From the NCBI GenBank assembly GCA_020091685.1, contig CM034600.1:38279534-38343533 (forward strand): a DNA stretch of 64,000 nt, read 5' to 3'. The stretch comes from Lutjanus erythropterus (Eukaryota; Chordata; Actinopteri; Lutjaniformes; Lutjanidae). Shown in pieces: positions 22,231 through 34,012 of this stretch. Under the pieces are notes generated by a model. That model had not been told where the DNA came from, searched no databases, and saw only the letters and a list, made by a program, of their open reading frames with translations. How positions within the stretch are numbered: the stretch's first letter is position 1; each line of letters opens with the position of its first letter. Position numbers and translations under genes: made by a program.

Positions 22231-22425
22231 TGATGTTCTGGATGTGCCGTAGCACATTTGATGCCTTTCTTCAGGCAGGGCTGTACTGACCTCTGTCACC
22301 AGATCTGAAGGCTGGTTGTGCTCATTTAACTGTGTTTGTGGACTACAAAGAGTCTGACTTAAAGACGGCCTTGTCAGTTTCAATTTCTCATCATGATCAA
22401 GAAAAACATTTTGTCTGTTCCACAG

Positions 22426-22466
22426 GTCCAATGACCAGAGGAAACGCACACGGACTAAACATCGAG
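22426..22466 (+). CDS. Unit 4 juxtamembrane cytoplasmic exon
   Basis: 41 bases between ttccacag and GTGACT, phase 1 to 0: GPMTRGNAHGLNIE. Equivalent exons in units 6 and 7 read GLITREN..NTNME. Confidence 0.6.
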
Positions 22467-23307
22467 GTGACTTTCTTCTGCATTTAATATTGTGCTTTTC
22501 TAATGTAGCAACCACTTAAAGCACACACGTTCATACACTGACAGTCAAGCAACTTAGCAAGAGCTGAGGAGGTGAATTGAGAATAATGCTAGACTCACGA
22601 TTTATTTAGACATATGAATCAGGAGGGAAGACAGACTCACATGTCTGTAGACCCAGAAGGATATCCAGATCAATATAAGTCAATTAAATCTTATTTGGAA
22701 TTGGTTCTCGATGCCCTCTTCCACTGTCCATCCCTTTAAAGACAGAATATTGCTGCAATGTTTTGATTGTGACATTTGTTCATTTATGATGTAGTGATGT
22801 TACTGCAACATGACACTTAAAACGTTACATTGATGTTACTGCAGCATTAGAGTTTAAACTTTATGTTGCAGCAAAGTTACTGCAACATTACTCTCAAAAC
22901 CTTATGTTCCAGCAACATTTACTACAATATATATATACAATATGGCAATATAAAGTGTAAACATTGAGATAAAAGTTTAAAAGCTGCTGGTATCGTCACT
23001 CTGGAATTTCACTTGCTAAGTTACAATGTTACATGTTACATTCCAGCGATGTATAACGTAAAAATTACGCTACATTCCTGAAGTGACTTTTTGTTTGTAG
23101 GATCCTATATATTTTCTTCAACATATAGCAGCCAGTAGACAGCCAGGGTCTCTGTCCTCGCACAAACCTGCTGCACTCACAAACAAGCGTGCTGGTTGTC
23201 GCTCCCTGCCTGCTGCTTCCATGTGTCACGCCTGAAACATTTATTTCATGGGCTATAACTGTTATATTTTAGGTCTGCTTTCATTCTCTGTTTTTTTTTT
23301 TTTCCAG

Positions 23308-23511
23308 AATCCTATGTTTGACAACGGCCCTCCAGTCCCTACAAGTGAAAACTCTGACTACCTGACCTCCATCCAGCCACCAGGGATCAGAACCAAATCT
23401 ACTCCACACTCACACACACACAGAACACATGATTTGGATTCAGACCTGGACTCTGCTACTGTGCCTCGAGTGTCCAGTTTGTACAGTGATCCTGAGAACC
23501 CTGCAACTTGA
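23308..23511 (+). CDS. Unit 4 cytoplasmic tail exon
   Basis: 67 open codons and TGA. Starts NPMFDNGPPVPT, where paralogues have a Tyr (..YENCPP): the first tail tyrosine has become Phe. Later SDYLTSIQ and SSLYSDPE do not fit an ITIM. Signalling through phosphatases would therefore be lost even if the gene were read. Confidence 0.62.
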   Translation, partial: NPMFDNGPPVPTSENSDYLTSIQPPGIRTKSTPHSHTHRTHDLDSDLDSATVPRVSSLYSDPENPAT

Positions 23512-24452
23512 AAACTTCAAAGAAAAATATTAACATAGTTTTTAGAAAAAATCAATGCAATTTATTTATTTGTATGTGCAGTCCAGATATAGATTACACT
23601 TAAAACTGTCAGTTAGTGGGTGTAATATTGGCTAAATGCTAAATGCAACCCATGTAAGAACTGGTGATGTATGAATCTCCACTTAAAAACACTTACATCA
23701 CAACAAGTTTAAATTTAAAACTACAAACAACAGATTTCATTAAATTTACTGTATATTGATGGATGGATGTTCACGTCATGAGAGGATGCTGGGCTTACAG
23801 GGTTATTTTTTCCACCTTTAACCATCATCACCAGCTGCACCTGAAGAAACGAGGTTAATGGTTGTTCACACAGTGCAAATTCTCTAATATTGTATGATTT
23901 GACAAACTATTAAGTAAACAATTAACAGAACGCACAATAGTGAGCTAGCTTAGCTTGTGCATGATGTTGTTTTTTATGTTTATATTTTTGTGTCATGTTA
24001 CATATTTTTCTTTCTTTCCTGTCAGTGTAGAGCTCGTCTGTATTTTTGTGTATTTTGTGTATGCTGGTGTGCATGAATTGCTGCACAATAAACAATATAA
24101 AAGCAGTTTTTGCAGTATTGCCATCTCACACTGCTGGCCCACAGGAAACTGAATAAAAATTGAGTATGTGTGGCTTCCTGATTGTCTCTCTTCATAAAAT
24201 ATATTTGATCTTGAGAGACTCACAGCAGAGCTCAGTATTGGACTGCAGTATATTTATTTAAGTGATGTACAAATTAGAGGCACTTGTACTTTATGTGGCC
24301 CAGATCAAAATGGACGAGACTGACACAGAATAAATTTCAGCATGCCAAATTGACTTGAAAGACATCATTTGGACCATGTTTTCAGCCTGAATCTTCACTG
24401 ATCTTGATGTAGATGCTTGAGCTCCTTCATATGCACACTGTCACACTGTCTG

Positions 24453-24492
<40 letters not shown>

Positions 24493-24660
24493 TGTGACAG
24501 TGTGTGCACACGCCAGTTTTAAAATGGCACATTCCATTTTTCTCAGAAAATCCTGCAGTGTTTTACGGACTAAAACTAAATCTGACCTTCAGTCGGCATG
24601 ATGTTGAGTAGAATTTTCATTTTAGTGATTTATCCCTTCTCTTAATGCTAATAAAATTAC
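23512..24660. other. 3' flank of unit 4
   Basis: Contains AATAAA at 24087-24092, the best polyadenylation candidate for unit 4, a (GT)n microsatellite at 24457-24491 and, at about 24520-24590, a scrap similar to the TTAA/foldback element core ('gcagtgttttacggacta'). No gene seen. Confidence 0.45.
24457..24491. repeat. (GT)n microsatellite
   Basis: About 17 GT units. Confidence 0.9.
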
Positions 24661-24994
24661 ACATTTTTAAAGATTTTTAGAAGACGTTATGGTTTAAACA
24701 CATCTGATGACAATATTATTTAATGAAATTGTTGAAAATGAAAGTTTACCAGCGCTTGAGCAGTATTTACTGCTTTTTGGTATAGCTAACCCTATAATGC
24801 CTGATTAAATCATGTTATCAGTACATTTTACATTTGAAGGGTTTTAACACATTTTAAATTACTCAAGTTGGGTTTTCTGCACAGAGCAGATTTAGTCATT
24901 AAAAGTTTAAAGCAAACCAAAACATTTCATACATTTAATACCCAAGTGAACTTTTCTTTCTTCACTCAGGTTTTCCTCTGTGTATTTCTCACAG

Positions 24995-25225
24995 ATGTGC
25001 TGCTGTACTGGGTCGTGACTTGCGTCGCTGCCATCGTTGTCATCATCTTGGGGCTGGTGCTGACCATAAACCTGTTGGTGAAGCAGCTACACAACCAACA
25101 GAAACTTCCTAATTCTCACCAACAGAGATTTTTCAATCAGTCACTGCAGCAAGGTTTCAACCATCGATTGCAACAATACACTTTTCAGTTTGACAGTGTG
25201 GTTCTGCTCATGAAACACAAATAAG
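24995..25225 (+). pseudogene. Unit 5: orphan transmembrane exon reading into former intron
   Basis: After ttctcacag it encodes DVLLYWVVTCVAAIVVIILG, then LVLTINLLVKQL, clearly the TM exon of this family. The donor found in paralogues (..PDG|GTGAGG) is missing, and the frame runs on through sequence that is intron elsewhere, ending TAA at 25222-25224. No leader, V or stalk exon is recognisable between 23512 and here. It is the last trace of a deleted array unit. Confidence 0.6.
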
Positions 25226-25609
25226 AGTAAGCATGACACAGAGCGCCTCACAAACATCAGATGAACAACATTAAGAAAAATGAAGACATGTTAAAGAAAA
25301 TTCACAAACAAGTAAATGCTAATACATGAGGAAGCTGGGAGGTGGAAGGAGTCACATTTCATGGACGAGCAAAAGCACTGGAAATACAGCACCCGTTCTT
25401 GAGAACTGAGACAAATCATGTCTATGGAAAGAAAGTCGAAGTTGAAAATGAAACACAGAGAACTTTGTAGAACAGGATTGTGAAGTTAGACCGTTGAACT
25501 GATTTCAGCGTTCAGGATGTTTTGTGGAACTGAAACATGGCTCGGTGATTTAAACGTGATCAACACCGCCTTCCCCACCCCACCCTTCACCCACCAAACT
25601 GAACACACC

Positions 25610-25739
25610 TGCTGGGAGGGAGAGAGCAGAGCTGTGTGTCCCATGCAGAGGAGGGACTTCATCATTTAGAGAAGTAAGAGGTTCCTGATTAACCAGTGAA
25701 GAAAGAAGAGAGGCACCAGTAAACCACAAGAGCCTCAAG
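25610..25739 (+). promoter_or_regulatory. Conserved 5' region of unit 6
   Basis: Same purine-rich block as before units 4, 7 and 8 ('gagggacttcatcattt', 'aaccagtgaagaaagaagag'), directly before the ATG. Confidence 0.35.
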
Positions 25740-25778
25740 ATGAAAGTCCACCACAGTTTGATCTGCCTCTTCTTCCTC
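25740..25778 (+). pseudogene. Unit 6 leader exon
   Basis: MKVHHSLICLFFL then GTGAGT. It is one Phe codon shorter than its paralogues and lacks the final T, so it ends in phase 0 and no longer matches the phase-1 V exon. Confidence 0.6.
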
Positions 25779-26769
25779 GTGAGTACATTTACTTTTTTCT
25801 ACCATTCTGTTGTTAATCCATCATTTATCAGTTTCTCATGAGTGTTTTATGTAGTTAAACATGATAAACTGAGACAGGTATGAGCCGCTTAATAAATAAA
25901 TTTACATTCATTCATAAAAATACTAAAAATACTAAAACAGCCCTCACATGCTCATGTACATTTAAAGATTTTTTTCTACATTTCACAAAAGATATCACAT
26001 CCTACAGACAGATGAAACCTGTGTGTCACAGCATCTTAAAACAGTGGTGTGAAAACAACTTGACGTGCTGGTTCTTAAATACTTCTGTTCACAGTTTCAC
26101 CTAAATAAAATACAAGCTCTCTGATTAACATTAAAAATCTAACAAATACTCAGTTGAAGTTCTTTGGGCTGACTTCAGTCACTTTTCTTCTTTGTTCTTT
26201 GTAACAGAGGGTCATGAAAGTCTAACTGATTTCCTGTGGTTGTGGCTCTGTGTCCCTGTCATGAACCAGAAAGGATCCACACACGACTCACAGGCAGAGG
26301 CAGGAGATTTTACAGAGTTTTTCAGGCAGATCAAAGTAGACAGACAGAGGCCACTGATAGGCTGACAGTCAAGACAGGGAAGAACCAGGGTGTGGTCTGA
26401 CAGGAGAGGCTGACAGCTGCTGAATAGAGAGTGAACAGGAGGGTTTAAGAGGAGCAAGAAGCTCCACCAGAGTCCATGACAGGCCCTCCTATCATTTACT
26501 ACTTCACAATGAAAATATGCAGTTTTTCCCAGGAAGGAGGAACAGATTTGTGTTGTATGATGGACTAATCAGGCTGTTAACAGAAGGCTGATCTTTGTGT
26601 GACTGAGTTTCAGGTTGTGTAAAAGAGCAGCAGCATCAGAATGTGAGCTGCAGGAGAACTTTCAGCTGAAGAGGAGCAAAAGTTATGCAGAAATGAACAT
26701 CCCATCTGTGTTTTTCACAGCAAACAGCTCAAATATAGTCTTCATTCTGTCCTTGGTGATAAATGACAT

Positions 26770-27125
26770 TATGGATTGTAAATGGTGAAATCTATAAATT
26801 CCTGCAGTTTTGTGTTGTTCTTAAACTGTTGACTGTTTGCAGTTTTAGCAAAGTGGTGAATCTCACCCATCCTGTGTTCACCTGTGGAATGATCCAAACT
26901 CAACTTTCAGCCTTTTGTTGCTTTTTTGAAAGATGTTGCATAAATTGAGAATGAGTGCATGTAAAAAGAAAGAAAGAAAGAAAAATAAAGTAAAATAAAT
27001 AAATAAATAAATAAATAATAATAATAATGATAATACAGAGACAAAACAGTATTTGCAAATAATTGCATTCAATAATTGCAGTTTTTATTTATGTCTCACA
27101 TCCCAATTTTTCAGGAATTGCGGTT
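26770..27125. repeat. Dispersed repeat body with A-rich tail
   Basis: Shares 'attatggattgtaaa/gac', 'aaattcctgcagttttgtgt' and 'gtggtgaatctcaccc' with 36280-36560 and 49060-49350, and ends like 17195-17335. An (AAAT/AAAG)n tract at 26967-27030 interrupts it. Confidence 0.45.
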
Positions 27126-27564
27126 TTAGTCCATAGATTCTGTTCTGATCCAACAATCTCTAACTCTTAAGGGTTTATTAATAACATTTTATATGTGAAG
27201 ATATAAAATAATAATACATCCACAGAACTTTCAGAAAGGTACAGAATAATAAAATTCTTTTACAAATTGAATTAATCATTTGAAGAAATGAAATTATGCC
27301 ACATCAGATTATTCTAATTAATGGACAAAATGAGGGGTCGATGTATTCTATCATGTAAGGGGTCCTTGGCTGAGAAAATGAAGAACTCTGGCCTCAAAAT
27401 ATCCAGATATTATTTATAAGCCATATCACCCAGTCCTACCTGCACTTCAACATCCTCAGTCACAGGTGTGGTTGAACTGGGCAGCTCCCAGTGTGACTCT
27501 GTGTTAATATGAGGCAGGAAATATTGTGATCAGACAGTAACTAATGATTGTTTCTTTTTAACAG

Positions 27565-27885
27565 CTCTGCAGGATGGAAACACTGGTCTCTGGGCTGATG
27601 CCCGAGTCCGTATCTTTCAGGAATTAAAGGATGGGATGTCAAAATTTATTGTTTTCAGTGGGACCAGATTACTTCTGCAAGGAAACATGTGAAGAAAATG
27701 TTCTCATTGACACAACTAGTGTCAGAGCTCAGAGAGGCAGATACAGGATTGAATATAAAGGAAGTAATCAAAACTCAGGTGTTGTTGTGACCATCACAGA
27801 TCTATGAAGTCTGACTCTGACGGTACCGCTGTGGTTTGGGTGAACCAGAACGAGCAGTACAACAATGCTGTCATTGTTGTAGACG
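27565..27885 (+). pseudogene. Unit 6 V1 exon (frameshifted)
   Basis: Opens LQDGNTGLWADARV. The frame is lost before the Cys pair, giving a TGA at about 27689. In other frames ETCEENVLIDTT, GRYRIEYKG and a broken DSD.YRCGLG are legible. The B-strand Cys is not legible. Confidence 0.7.
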
Positions 27886-28781
27886 GTGAGTTTGTACTTA
27901 AAGTCATGAAAATGTTCTTTCTAGTCTGAAGAAAGTTTGACTCTTCACTGACAGACAGATTTTTTTTTCTTCACTGATAAATTCTCATTTATAACCAACA
28001 GGCCTGCTGTAACTAACTGATAAACTGAAACTGGGACACACACACCAGTTAATTTGAATATTAGTGGACCACACACACACAGTTATTGTTTCAAATGATA
28101 TTTTTCTTTTTATCAGTGAAGGGAGCTGATTGGGAACCAGATGAATCTTCTGGGCTTGTTTAATATAACAACAATATATACAATACTTGAAATCATTTTT
28201 TTTTTTCCTCACTGTGTCACATATCATATAAATATCACTGATAACCGCATGACTTAATATTGAACACTAGTCATCTGTAGTGAACTGTGCATGACGCTCT
28301 TAGCTGGTGGAGATATTTGTCTGATTAATTTTAATAATGAATAAGTCTACATGCAGCGCAGTTAGTTTGTTCTTTGCTGAGAGGTGTAGGTACCCCACTG
28401 AACCTCACTCATGATAGGATTGAGATTCCAGCTGTTTCTCGTGAACCAGGAATCTCCTGAAGGTCATACGCCTGCGTTGTTTAAGTGTCTGTCCTTCACA
28501 CACGCCGCCTGTTAAGTATGGACGAATGGACGGTTTATTGAGGTTTTCAGATTGACCCCACTGGGGTCGGTCACGTCCTGACAGAGAAACCAAGAAGACA
28601 AACAAACAACTCAAAACTATATCTAGTATTTTCCATAAATAATGATTTGCAATCATTTAAAAAGATATTTACTGAATTTCTGGAATGTTGAATTATGAAA
28701 TATAATTACTTTAAAGATACAGCAAAGACACAGTCAGACAGTAAGTGAGGAAGATTGTGTAACTGTTCATCTTTTCAACAG

Positions 28782-29091
28782 CTATGATGAAGAGCGATCG
28801 TCTTGAAGAAAAAACCCTCTACACAAGACCTGAGGAAATATTGCAGTAGGATGTTCCTTTAGGAACATCAAAGGCATGAAGTACTTCTGCAGGGATGACT
28901 GTGAAAAGAAAGACATTCTTGTTCAAACAACTGGGGAGAAAGTGCAGAATGGCCCATACAGCATTGAATTTGGATCTTATTTGTATGTGAGCATCACACA
29001 GCTGAAAAGTTGACTCAGGACTACAGGTGTGCAGCGGACAGACCTTCATCACCACTTGTCTTCAACGAGTTCAGCATCGTGGTCACAGATG
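28782..29091 (+). pseudogene. Unit 6 V2 exon (frameshifted)
   Basis: Legible pieces are MKYFCRDDCEKKDILVQTTG, GPYSIEFG and VSITQLK, then a stop where the paralogues have NKSDSG. It ends VVTDG|GTGAGT. Confidence 0.68.
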
Positions 29092-29270
29092 GTGAGTTGT
29101 TTCCACTTAAGTGCTCTATTTGAAAAGTGCACTGAGATAACTTCTGTTATGATTTGTGTTCTGTGAATAAAACTGACTTGAGTTGAAAATGAAGAGAATG
29201 ATCATGTTTGTGTCTCTGGAGGTCTGAAGAAAGTTTTCTCCTTGTATCTGTCTGTTTTTGTTGTTCACAG

Positions 29271-29360
29271 GTTCAACCTCTTTCAGGACCAGACCTGAAA
29301 CTACCAGCTTCAACAACATCAGTCCCATTGTCTGCACACCAACAACCACACTAGCTACAA
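29271..29360 (+). pseudogene. Unit 6 stalk exon remnant
   Basis: 'ttcacag' acceptor followed by DNA homologous to the stalks of units 7 and 8, shortened at the 3' end and out of frame. Confidence 0.45.
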
Positions 29361-30863
29361 GTACATCCACACACTGTGTCCGATAGATAAAAGTCTTGAC
29401 TTAAGAAATTATATTTAACTGTCTGTCCAGCTCCAAACAAAGTCTGTCAGTTAGAGACAGTTTAGCTCTATGAAGCCATGTGAAATGAACTCGGCTAACT
29501 GCCAATTAGGAGCGGTCAGAGTGACTCCTGGCCGTCTAGTTTAATTCTGTTAATTCTAGTGTTAATGTTTGTAAATGCAACAGTTATTCCAGATTTGTAC
29601 AACTGACCAATCATGAGCCTTGTCTTTTCTCTCATGATTCCAGTCATAGCTGAGTGACAACTTGTATATGATGGTGTGTGTATCTAACTTCTAACTTTGT
29701 AGAGACCAACTAAAGAAGTGTCTGTGAGGAAATACTGAGAGGAGTGAAAGTCAGTGAAACAGAAGCTGCCATAATGGGTGGGACTTCTATACTTCTCTAT
29801 ACAGAGGTCGCCAACATGGCCCACGAGGACCTGGTCGTCTGCAGTGACCCAATCAGTCGCTTACAGGGCTCATTCTAAAAATAGAATGAGTCACCGTGAG
29901 AGTTCAGCTTTTATTTCATAATACTTCCATGATGCATGTACAACATGACAAGTTCAATGTTGTACATAACATTTAAAAATAAAACTGTATTATGTATAAA
30001 CTTTACCTCATCTGGGGTCAAAGTTTCAAGTGAAATTTTTGCACGAGATGCATCTTTCTTCTCATTTTCCTCGGCAGAGCCACGATGATGAATTTGCCAA
30101 AATAATAGAGAGTTTACTGGTACTTGAGCAGTGTTGCTGCCTTTGAAACCAGGAAGTGAGACAGGGTCCTCAGGGTATAGCTAACCTTTTATTCCTGATT
30201 GAATCATGTTTTTGTAAAAATGTGACAGAGTATATGGACATCTAGGACACAACTGTAGAACAAATATGATTATAAAAGCACATTTGTACACCTGTGTTAT
30301 CAGTAGGTTTTGTTGAGGTTTAGATTTTGAAGAATTTCAACACATTTTGAAATAGCTGAAGTTGTGAATTTTGTCTGGGAAAAGAAAGTTTTCTAACATA
30401 GATCAAGTTTGGAAATAAAAGTAATAAATAAAGCAGACCAAAATATTTCATAAATTATTATATATTACATATCTTTGATCTGTATAAATCCTTCGAGAAT
30501 AAAATTTCTTCCAAAAATTGGAATTGAAGTGTTGTAAAAATAAATCTAAAGTTTTTTTGGTTGGACATTATTTGTCCCAGTTCTCAAGAATGGACAGTTT
30601 TATTATTGATTTATTGTTTCTATTTTTGTAAATCACTTTGTAACATTGTTAAGAAGAACTATAAAGACAGAAGATGAATATTATTATATTGTAAGACATT
30701 ACATGGAGTTTTTGCTGTTTTCTTCATCAACACTTACTTTGATATACGAATGTGTATTTATGTAAAGTATATTATTTTGTTTCGAGGATTTGCATACTTA
30801 GTTTATATTTATTAATGAACAGGGCAGCAGGTCAAACTTTTTCTTCTCTTCAACCTCTCACAG

Positions 30864-30957
30864 ATGTGCTGCTGTATTGGTGTGATTCTTGCCATCGCTG
30901 TCATCACCTTGGTGCTGGTGTTGATGATAGTCATTTGGAGAAACAGCAAACCTGATG
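30864..30957 (+). pseudogene. Unit 6 transmembrane exon (5 bases short)
   Basis: The in-phase frame reads DVLLYWCDSC.. and stops. A second frame still encodes a helix (IGVILAIAVITLVLVLMIVI) and WRNSKPDG. The deletion lies after the Tyr-Trp codons. Confidence 0.6.
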
Positions 30958-31600
30958 GTGAGGCAACCACAGGAACACACACAACAGAAACTTCCCATTT
31001 CTCACCAACTGTGACTTTTTGTCACTCAGACTGCATCAAGGTTTCAACCATCGATTGCAACAATACACATTTCAGTGTGACAGTGTGGTTCTGCTCATGA
31101 AATACACACACAGAGCGTCTCACAACTAAACCTGGCAGAGTCTCAGATGCACAACATTTACACGAGGAAGCTGAGAGGTGGAAGGAGTTACATTTCAGGG
31201 ACGAGTCTATTTTTTGACAGATTCCACATCACTTATCACAGAGCAGATGAAATGGTCAGGAAGTCAGACACAGAAAAGAAGTTTTTGATAAGGATTATGG
31301 TTTAAAAATGTGTATTTTGATTAGCAACACTACGCCTGCATACCTGCTGGGATCTGCAGGTCTCACTGCCCCCTCTCATGTGAACAGTCAGGTGGTCTCT
31401 ACATGGTAACCATTGGGAACGGTCCAATGTCCCTTTAATACAGGAAGATTTGTTTTGTTTCTTGTGTTTCTCTGTGGTTGGTGCTTCATCATCGACTGTT
31501 TTTCTGTTGTTTCAACCCAACAAGAGTGACCTTCAATCCTCATCACCACTTTCAGTTATTACTCATTATAATCAAGAAAAATATTCTGTCTGTTCCACAG

Positions 31601-31641
31601 GTTTGATAACCAGAGAAAACACCAACAACACAAACATGGAG
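31601..31641 (+). pseudogene. Unit 6 juxtamembrane exon
   Basis: Open 41-base exon encoding GLITRENTNNTNME; intact by itself but in a dead gene. Confidence 0.55.
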
Positions 31642-32243
31642 GTGACTTTCTTTAACTCTTGTTTACTCTCACTGTTGGATCAGATGAACCAGTGTATGAG
31701 ATTATCATTAGAGATTAACTGAGATGATCCTGACCTGCTGTGGAATGGAAACATAATCTGAAGACATTTTCAAATTATATTTTCTTAGGTTGAACTTTAG
31801 AGTGCAACACTGGTTACTTTAAAAATGGTTACTGGTTACTTCAATGTAATCAAAGTATCATAATATTAAAGTAATGTAACTTTTGATTACCTCAGTATGA
31901 AATTGTTTAGTCTAATATAATGTTTTATGGCTGCATGATGCTGTAATACTTTCTGTGGGTTCCTTTCCTCTGGTTTGAACACAGTAACATAGAGGATAAT
32001 GATCAGTATCAGGGATAATCAAGGCACATGTGAATTGATCGATATCGTTTATTTTAGCTGATCAGCTGTCTGATCGGCTAAAAACATCTGATAAAATTTG
32101 ATCCGGTGCTGCAAGACGAGCAGGATGAGGTGACAAAACACAGCAGAATTTAGAAAAGGCAAATTACATTGATGAGAAACCACTTATTGAATGTTTGCAA
32201 AGACCAGCATAGAAATCAATATTTTGTTTTGTGTTGTTTTCAG

Positions 32244-32340
32244 CTATGAGAACTGTTATTCCTCCTCCTCCTCCTCCTCCTCCTCCTCCTCCTCCTCCTC
32301 CTCCTCCTCCTCCTCCTCCTCCTCCTCCTCCTCCTCCTGA
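32244..32340 (+). pseudogene. Unit 6 tail exon with (CCT)26 expansion
   Basis: Compared with unit 7, eight bases are missing after the acceptor, so the in-phase frame stops at once (CTA TGA). In the ancestral frame it reads YENCY, a run of serines from TCC repeats, and TGA. The CCT array occupies 32261-32338. Confidence 0.65.
32261..32338. repeat. (CCT)26 trinucleotide repeat
   Basis: 78 bases of pure CCT on the + strand. The minus-strand poly-Arg frame across it is an artefact. Confidence 0.95.
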
Positions 32341-32686
32341 CTGGACTCAACTCCTGGACTCGACCTACCTGACCCTCCATCCAGCCACCAGGATCTGAAC
32401 CAAACCTACCTACACTCACACACACACAACACACATGACATGGTTTGGATTCACACCTGGATTCTGTTCCTGTGCTTTAAGGCTCCTCTTGTTTTGTAAT
32501 GTGATTTAAATCAGATTTAACTATGTATTTGTGATTTAAGTTTGGTTCCTCAATAATTTGTTCCACCTCCCAGCTGTGTATTAACTCTGCTCTTGTGTAT
32601 TTTACCAAATTGAATCTGTTTACTTCAAACACTCTGATGAAGGCTCTGTGCTGAAACATGAAAGTATTTTTCTGTGATGTCAAACA

Positions 32687-32692
32687 AATAAA
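32687..32692 (+). terminator. Candidate polyadenylation signal of unit 6
   Basis: AATAAA about 350 bases beyond the tail exon, in sequence conserved after unit 7 as well. Confidence 0.35.
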
Positions 32693-32979
32693 CAAGTGAA
32701 ATTTCAGTATTTTGTCCTTTTAATTTGAAAATTTTAAATGTGCTAACTATGCTAACTATGTACTATAATATTGTACTTTTCCTCAGTTACATTTGTCTGT
32801 CAGCTTTAGTTACTAGTTTCTTTTCAGGAGACATTTTTCACTCCTGAGTGGTCCATGGAGAACACACTGAGGAGCCTTCTTTTATACCGGTTGGGCTCCT
32901 CCTATTTCTATACCAGGAAGTATAATAAGTTACTTTTTACTCATTACTCACTTAGTTATGTTAGTTGTTATATTACTTA

Positions 32980-33150
32980 TATTCATTCATTCATTTTCTG
33001 TAACCACTTATTCCGAAGGGTCACTGGGCTGGAGATTATCCCAGCTGACATTGGGCGAGAGGCGGGTTCAGCCTGGTCAAGTCACCAGTTCATCACAGGG
33101 CGAACACATAGAGACAGACAACCACTCACACTCAACATAAACTTCACTCT
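32980..33150. mobile_element. Fragment of an abundant teleost interspersed repeat
   Basis: Begins with (ATTC)n and contains 'tgtaaccactta', 'gggctggagattatccca', 'ttgggcgagaggcgggtt' and 'cagttcatcacagggc', the familiar teleost repeat with this word order. It is absent from the matching place after unit 7 (about 43690), so it inserted after that duplication. Confidence 0.55.
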
Positions 33151-33825
33151 CCATGAGATTAAAATGTCAGCTGTCACATTGGGTGATAATGATGATGATG
33201 ATGCTGATGATAATGACGATTATGACACTCTCTGTTGCCCAACTGTAAAATAACCTCAAAATCCCTTTTGTCTTCTTGCTGTCTCCTCCTGTATTGTTGG
33301 TACATGTTTTCAAACTGTTTGTGTCTGTTCTCACGGTCTGATCAACATGTGTTGATGGCTGCTTTGTTGGTTTCTACCATATTTCAACATTTCTCTTATT
33401 ATGTAGAAACAGCATAAGGTCGTAGTCATGGTTAATTGGTGTTACAGTAAATCTAGAGAGGTGATTTCATATTTGTTCCTGTCTGTGTCAAGTCCTTTGA
33501 GACGTTCCACTCATCAAATTTTAGAAATGTGAGACCTACAGATTGTTTTCATTAAAAAAAATGAACAGTGCACTTTCACACGTGAACCAGCTGTCAGTAA
33601 GTAAGATTTATGCTATGTTAAATATGACTGAGGGTCATAACACTGGTTTGTCACAAAATATGACAATGAAATCACTTCCAAGTAAGGGATAACCAACGAG
33701 CAGGTGTGCATTTGGTCTTGAAGAGTAACACCACGTCTTAACTAAAGGTGATGCAAGCAAATAACATCCACAAATACAAGCAAGTTTTAATGAAGATTCA
33801 CATACAAATGTGCAAACCTGCTGCA

Positions 33826-33969
33826 GGAACAAAGACTGACAGAGGAGGAGGAGAGCAGAGAGCTGTGTGTTGTGTTTAGAGGAGGACTCCATCATTTAAA
33901 GAAGTAAGAAGTTGCTGATTAACCAGTGAAGAAAGAAGAGAGACAACAGTAAACCAGAAGAGCCTCAAG
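33826..33969 (+). promoter_or_regulatory. Conserved 5' region of unit 7
   Basis: Same block as before units 4, 6 and 8, starting 'aaagactgacagaggagg' and ending at the ATG. Confidence 0.35.
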
Positions 33970-34012
33970 ATGAAAGTCCATCACCGTTTGATCTGCCTCT
34001 TCTTCTTCCTCT
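33970..34012 (+). CDS. Unit 7 leader exon
   Basis: MKVHHRLICLFFFL, phase-1 T, donor GTGAGT; intact. Confidence 0.65.

Larger units (their letters stand above)
17721..23511 (+). pseudogene. Unit 4: frameshifted single-V CD300/PIGRL-like receptor
   Basis: Leader 17721-17763 (MKVHHSLICLFFFL), V exon 19649-19990, stalk remnant 20112-20151, TM 21279-21377, juxtamembrane exon 22426-22466 and tail 23308-23511. The V exon loses frame around the extra Cys pair (stop at TGA after ..FFARKQ) and again after DSGQYRCG, and the stalk is reduced to about 13 codons ending in a stop. The TM and tail exons remain open. There is only one V domain, unlike units 7 and 8. Intron insertions include a LINE fragment and a 75-bp tandem duplication. 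If expressed it would give a truncated secreted fragment. Sequencing error cannot explain all lesions, because the stalk is also eroded. Confidence 0.72.
25740..32340 (+). pseudogene. Unit 6: multiply frameshifted two-V receptor
   Basis: Leader 25740-25778, V1 27565-27885, V2 28782-29091, stalk 29271-29360, TM 30864-30957, juxtamembrane 31601-31641, tail from 32244. Almost every exon is damaged. The leader loses the phase-1 base. V1 shifts frame before FCKETC and again in DSGxYRCG. V2 has an early stop and a lost codon base before DSG. The TM exon is 94 instead of 99 bases. The tail has lost eight bases at its start, and a CCT expansion has replaced its signalling motif. It is the most decayed complete unit and can be called a pseudogene even allowing for base-calling error. 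Confidence 0.78.

Noticed and set aside
26212..26457. 81-codon minus-strand frame and a possible LTR-like block in unit 6 intron 1
   Set aside because: No terminal repeats, primer-binding site or coding domain could be shown; left unannotated.
32240..32434. Poly-arginine protein on the minus strand
   Set aside because: Complement of the (CCT)26 repeat.
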